A stretch of DNA of 64,000 nt from Sipunculus nudus (taxonomy: Eukaryota > Annelida > Sipuncula > Golfingiida > Sipunculidae): NCBI GenBank assembly GCA_026874595.1, contig CM049319.1:193501-257500 (forward strand), read 5' to 3'. Below the pieces are notes generated by a model, which saw only the letters and a list, made by a program, of their open reading frames with translations, searched no databases and was not told the origin of the DNA. Below, piece after piece: positions 60,401 through 64,000 of this stretch; position 1 is the first letter of the stretch; each line of letters starts with the position of its first letter. The translations under genes and the position numbers were made by a program.

Positions 60401-63400
60401 GTAAGCCTGGTCTGTATATTACAGTGGTTGTATGACAGTTCTGTAAGCCTGGTCTGTATATTACAGTGGTTGTATGACAGTTCTGTAAGCCTTCTCGATA
60501 TATTACAGTGGTTGTATGACCGTTCTGTAAGCCTGGTCTGTATATTACAGTGGTTATGTGACAGTTCTGTTAGCCTTGTCTATATATTACAAGGGTTGTA
60601 TGACAGTTCTGCAAGCCTTCTTGATATATTACAGTGGTTGTATGAGCGTTCTGTAAGCCTGGTCTGTATATTACAGTGGTTATGTGACAGTTCTGTTAGC
60701 CTTGTTTATATATTACAAGGGTTGTATGACAGTTCTGCAAGCCTTCTCGATATATTACAGTGGTTGTATGACCGTTCTGAAAGCCTTCTCGATATATTAC
60801 AGTGGTTGTATGACCGTTCTGTAAGCCTGGTCTGTATATTACAGTGGTTGTGTGACAGTTCTGTTAGCATTGTCTATATATTACAAGGGTTGTATGACAG
60901 TTCTGCAAGCCTTCTCGATATATTACAGTGGTTGTATGACCGTTCTGAAAGCCTTCTCGATATATTACAGTGGTTGTATGACCGTTCTGTAAGCCTGGTC
61001 TGTATATTACAGTGGTTGTGTGACAGTTCTTTTAGCCTTGTCTATATATTACAAGGGTTGTATGACAGTTCTGTAAGCCTGGTCTGTATATTACAGTGGT
61101 TGTATGACAGTTCTGTAAGCCTGGTCTCTATATTAAAGTGGTTGTATGACAGTTCTGTAAGCCTGGTCTGTATATTACAGTGGTTGTATGACAGTTCTGT
61201 AAGCCTTCTCAATATATTACAGTGGTTGTATGACTGTTCTGTCAGCCTGGTCTGTATATTACAGTGGTTGTATGACAGTTCTATAAGCCTGGTCTGTGTA
61301 TTAAAGTGGTTGTAAGACAGTTCTTTAAGCCTGGTCTGTATATTACAGTGGTTGTATGACAGTTCTGTAAGCCTGGTCAGTATAATACAGTGGTTGTATG
61401 ACCGTTCTGTAAGCCTTCTCAATATATTTCAGTGGTTGTATGACCGTTCTGTAAGCCTGGTCTGTGTAATACAGTGGTTGTATGACAGTTCTGTTAGCCT
61501 GGTCTGTATATTACAGTGGTTGTATGACAGTTCTTTAAGCCTGGTCTGTATATTACAGTGGTTGTATGACCATACCGTAAGCCTGGTCTGTATATTACAG
61601 TGGTTGTATGACAGTTCTGTAAGCCTGGTCTGTATATTACAGTGGTTGTATGACAGTTCTTTAAGCCTGGTCTGTATATTACAGTGGCTGTATGACCATT
61701 CTGTAAGCCTGGTCTGTATATTACAGTGGTTGTATGACAGTTCTGTAAGCCTTCTCGATATATTACAGTGGTTGTATGACCGTTCTGTCAGCCTGGTCTG
61801 TATATTACAGTGGTTGTATGACAGTTCTATAAGCCTGGTCTGTATATTACCGTGGTTGTATGACAGTTCTGTAAGCCTGGTCTGTATATTACAGTGGTTG
61901 TATGACAGTTCTGTAAGCCTTCTCGGTATATTACAGTGGTTGTATGACCATTCTGTAAGCCTGGTCTGTATATTACAGTGGTTGTATGACAGTTCTGTTA
62001 GCCTGGTCTGTATATTACAGTTGTTGTATGACAGTTCTGTAAGCCTGGTCTGTATATTACAGTACAGTATGACTGTTCTGTAAGCCTGGTCTGTATATTA
62101 CAGTGGTTGTCTGACAGTTCTGTAAGCCTGGTCTGTATATTACAGTGGTTGTATGAACGTTCTGTAAGCCTGGTCTATATATTACAGTGGTTGTATGACA
62201 GTTCTGTAAGCGTGGTCTGTATATTACAGTGGTTGTATGACAGTTCTGTAAGCCTTCTCCATATATTACAGTGGTTGTGTGACCGTTCTGTCAGCCTGGT
62301 CTGTATATTACAGTGGTTGTATGACAGTTCTATAAGCCTGGTCTGTATATTACAGTGGTTGTATGACAGTTCTGTAAGCCTGGTCTGTATATTACAGTGG
62401 TTGTATGACAGTTCTGTAAGCCTGGTCTGTATATTACAGTGGTTGTATGACCGTTCTGAAAGCCTTCTCGATATATTACAGTGGTTGTATGACCGTTCTG
62501 TAAGCCTGGTCTGTATATTACAGTGGTTGTATGACAGTTCTGTTATCCTGGTCTGTATATTACAGTGGTTGTATGACAGTTCTGTAAGCCTTCTCGATAT
62601 ATTAGTGGTTGTATGACCGTTCTGTAAGCCTGGTCTGTATATAACAGTGGTTGTATGACCGTTCTGAAAGCCTTCTCGATATATTACAGTGGTTGTATGA
62701 CCGTTCTGTAAGCCTGGTCTGTATATTACCGTGGTTGTATGACAGTTCTGTAAGCCTGGTCTGTACATTACAGTGGTTATATGACAGTTCTGTAAGCCTT
62801 CTCGGTATATTACAGTGGTTGTATGACCATTCTGTAAGCCTGGTCTGTATATTACAGTGGTTGTATGACAGTTCTGTTAGCCTGGTCTGTATATTACAGT
62901 TGTTGTATGACAGTTCTGTAAGCCTGGTCTGTATATTACAGTACAGTATGACTGTTCTGTAAGCCTGGTCTGTATATTACAGTGGTTGTCTGACAGTTCT
63001 GTAAGCCTGGTCTGTATATTACAGTGGTTGTATGAACGTTCTGTAAGCCTGGTCTATATATTACAGTGGTTGTATGACAGTTCTGTAAGCGTGGTCTGTA
63101 TATTACAGTGGTTGTATGACAGTTCTGTAAGCCTTCTCCATATATTACAGTGGTTGTGTGACCGTTCTGTCAGCCTGGTCTGTATATTACAGTGGTTGTA
63201 TGACAGTTCTATAAGCCTGGTCTGTATATTACAGTGGTTGTATGACAGTTCTGTAAGCCTGGTCTGTATATTACAGTGGTTGTATGACAGTTCTGTAAGC
63301 CTGGTCTGTATATTACAGTGGTTGTATGACCGTTCTGAAAGCCTTCTCGATATATTACAGTGGTTGTATGACCGTTCTGTAAGCCTGGTCTGTATATTTC

Positions 63401-63690
63401 AGTGGTTGTATGACAGTTCTGTTATCCTGGTCTGTATATTACAGTGGTTGTATGACAGTTCTGTAAGCCTTCTCGATATATTAGTGGTTGTATGACCGTT
63501 CTGTAAGCCTGGTCTGTATATTACAGTGGTTGTATGACCGTTCTGAAAGCCTTCTCGATATATTACAGTGGTTGTATGACCGTTCTGTAAGCCTGGTCTG
63601 TATATTACCGTGGTTGTATGACAGTTCTGTAAGCCTGGTCTGTACATTACAGTGGTTGTATGACAGTTCTGTAAGCCTTCTCGATATATT
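57424..63690 (+). repeat. 42-bp minisatellite array, about 150 copies, in NDUFA9 intron 3
   Basis: The unit is CAGTGGTTGTATGACAGTTC followed by TGTAAGCCTGGTCTGTATAT and TA. Two main variants alternate in the second half: GGTCTGTATATTACAG and CTTCTCGATATATTACAG. The middle varies between TGTAAGC, TGTTAGC, TGAAAGC, TGCAAGC and TTTAAGC. Because 42 is divisible by 3, long open frames appear on both strands (14-residue unit QWLYDSSVSLVCIL on plus, NHCNIQTRLTERSY on minus), broken by small indels. Larger blocks recur at 1177 and 885 bp, and an 879-bp block is doubled near the right end. Confidence 0.97.
61910..63669 (+). repeat. 879-bp higher-order duplication inside the 42-bp array
   Basis: Sequence from about 61910 to 62788 recurs at 62789-63669 with an offset of 879 bp and only a few differences (for example ATAACAG against ATTACAG near 62642/63521). 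Shared rare variants such as TACAGTACAGTATGACTG and the 3-bp-shorter ATATTAGTGG prove block duplication. Confidence 0.85.
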
Positions 63691-64000
63691 GTTATGGAGT
63701 AGGAAAGTGCATATTTGTGACTTAACACATATTTCAAGGAATATTTCACATTTCATATTTCACAAATTTAAGCTCAGTTTCAGGCATGTCAGACTAAACA
63801 ATGAATGACTTCTCATAATTGATGAGAAAGACAACCAGCCATCCGGTCACACACATATAGGCTTCTCTCCCAATTTAATCAGAGAACAGTACACCAAACC
63901 ATTAAGGTCTATTTTAAGTCTGTACAAACAGAAATAGTGTCACAGAATGACTTATGTGTTTAGTCTTTATGAGGGAATGGTAGAACACAATTAAAACATT
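63691..64000 (+). other. NDUFA9 intron 3, after the array
   Basis: Unique AT-rich sequence to the window end. No exon recognised. Confidence 0.55.

Noticed and set aside
62175..62768. Possible CRISPR array because of regular short repeats
   Set aside because: The repeats are contiguous with no unique spacers, and the host is an animal. It is a minisatellite.

Overview
The window looks like nuclear DNA of a lophotrochozoan animal, most likely a bivalve mollusc. It is AT-rich, its genes have introns, and it is packed with interspersed repeats. Several repeats begin with a palindromic AGCTCAG..CTGAGCT end followed by GTCCGTCGTC/CCGTCCGTCCG, a style I associate with bivalve DNA. The species call is inference; the eukaryotic and metazoan call rests on two recognisable genes.

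Only two cellular genes are supported. On the minus strand at 12830-13258 is a complete 142-codon TXNL4A (Dim1/U5-15kD spliceosomal thioredoxin-like protein) in one coding exon, with a probable 5'UTR splice acceptor just upstream. On the plus strand, NDUFA9 (mitochondrial complex I subunit, atypical SDR fold) starts at 33749. Exon 1 is 33749-33788, exon 2 is 47028-47204 and exon 3 is 56989-57086, with splice phases that agree. The rest of the gene lies beyond the window. Its introns (13.2 kb, 9.8 kb and at least 6.9 kb) are almost entirely repeats.

Mobile DNA: a complete 6964-bp LTR retrotransposon sits at 16513-23476 on the minus strand (1144-bp LTRs differing at 5 positions, TSD ATGAC). It encodes Gag-protease-integrase, then a reverse transcriptase reduced to its C-terminal end, then RNase H. 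Integrase before RT is the unusual Gmr1-like order. A second, tiny LTR element (29223-30835, LTRs 186/181 bp, TSD TAAAT) keeps only a broken integrase piece. There are also foldback/MITE-like elements (1064-1581, 24204-24860, 33121-33465, 39508-40184), a hairpin-ended element (35353-36172), and two larger families: the AGCTCAG-palindrome family (four copies on minus at 5.9-11.5 kb, four on plus at 37-56.5 kb) and a GGTGGCGCCACC-bearing family (4838, 15434, 26812).

The most unusual part is the NDUFA9 exon 3 neighbourhood. An exact 85-bp tandem repeat (56751-57037) triplicates the 3' splice site of exon 3. Each copy reads CTCACAG|GTAAGG, a joined acceptor and donor of the kind used as recursive-splicing ratchet points. 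About 340 bp downstream, intron 3 carries a 6.3-kb array of a 42-bp unit (57424-63690, roughly 150 copies). Its unit also holds an acceptor-like TATTACAG and, in many copies, a donor-like GTAAGC 18 nt later. The array has higher-order structure, including a recent 879-bp duplication. Its long ORFs on both strands are best read as a consequence of the 42-bp period, not as genes.
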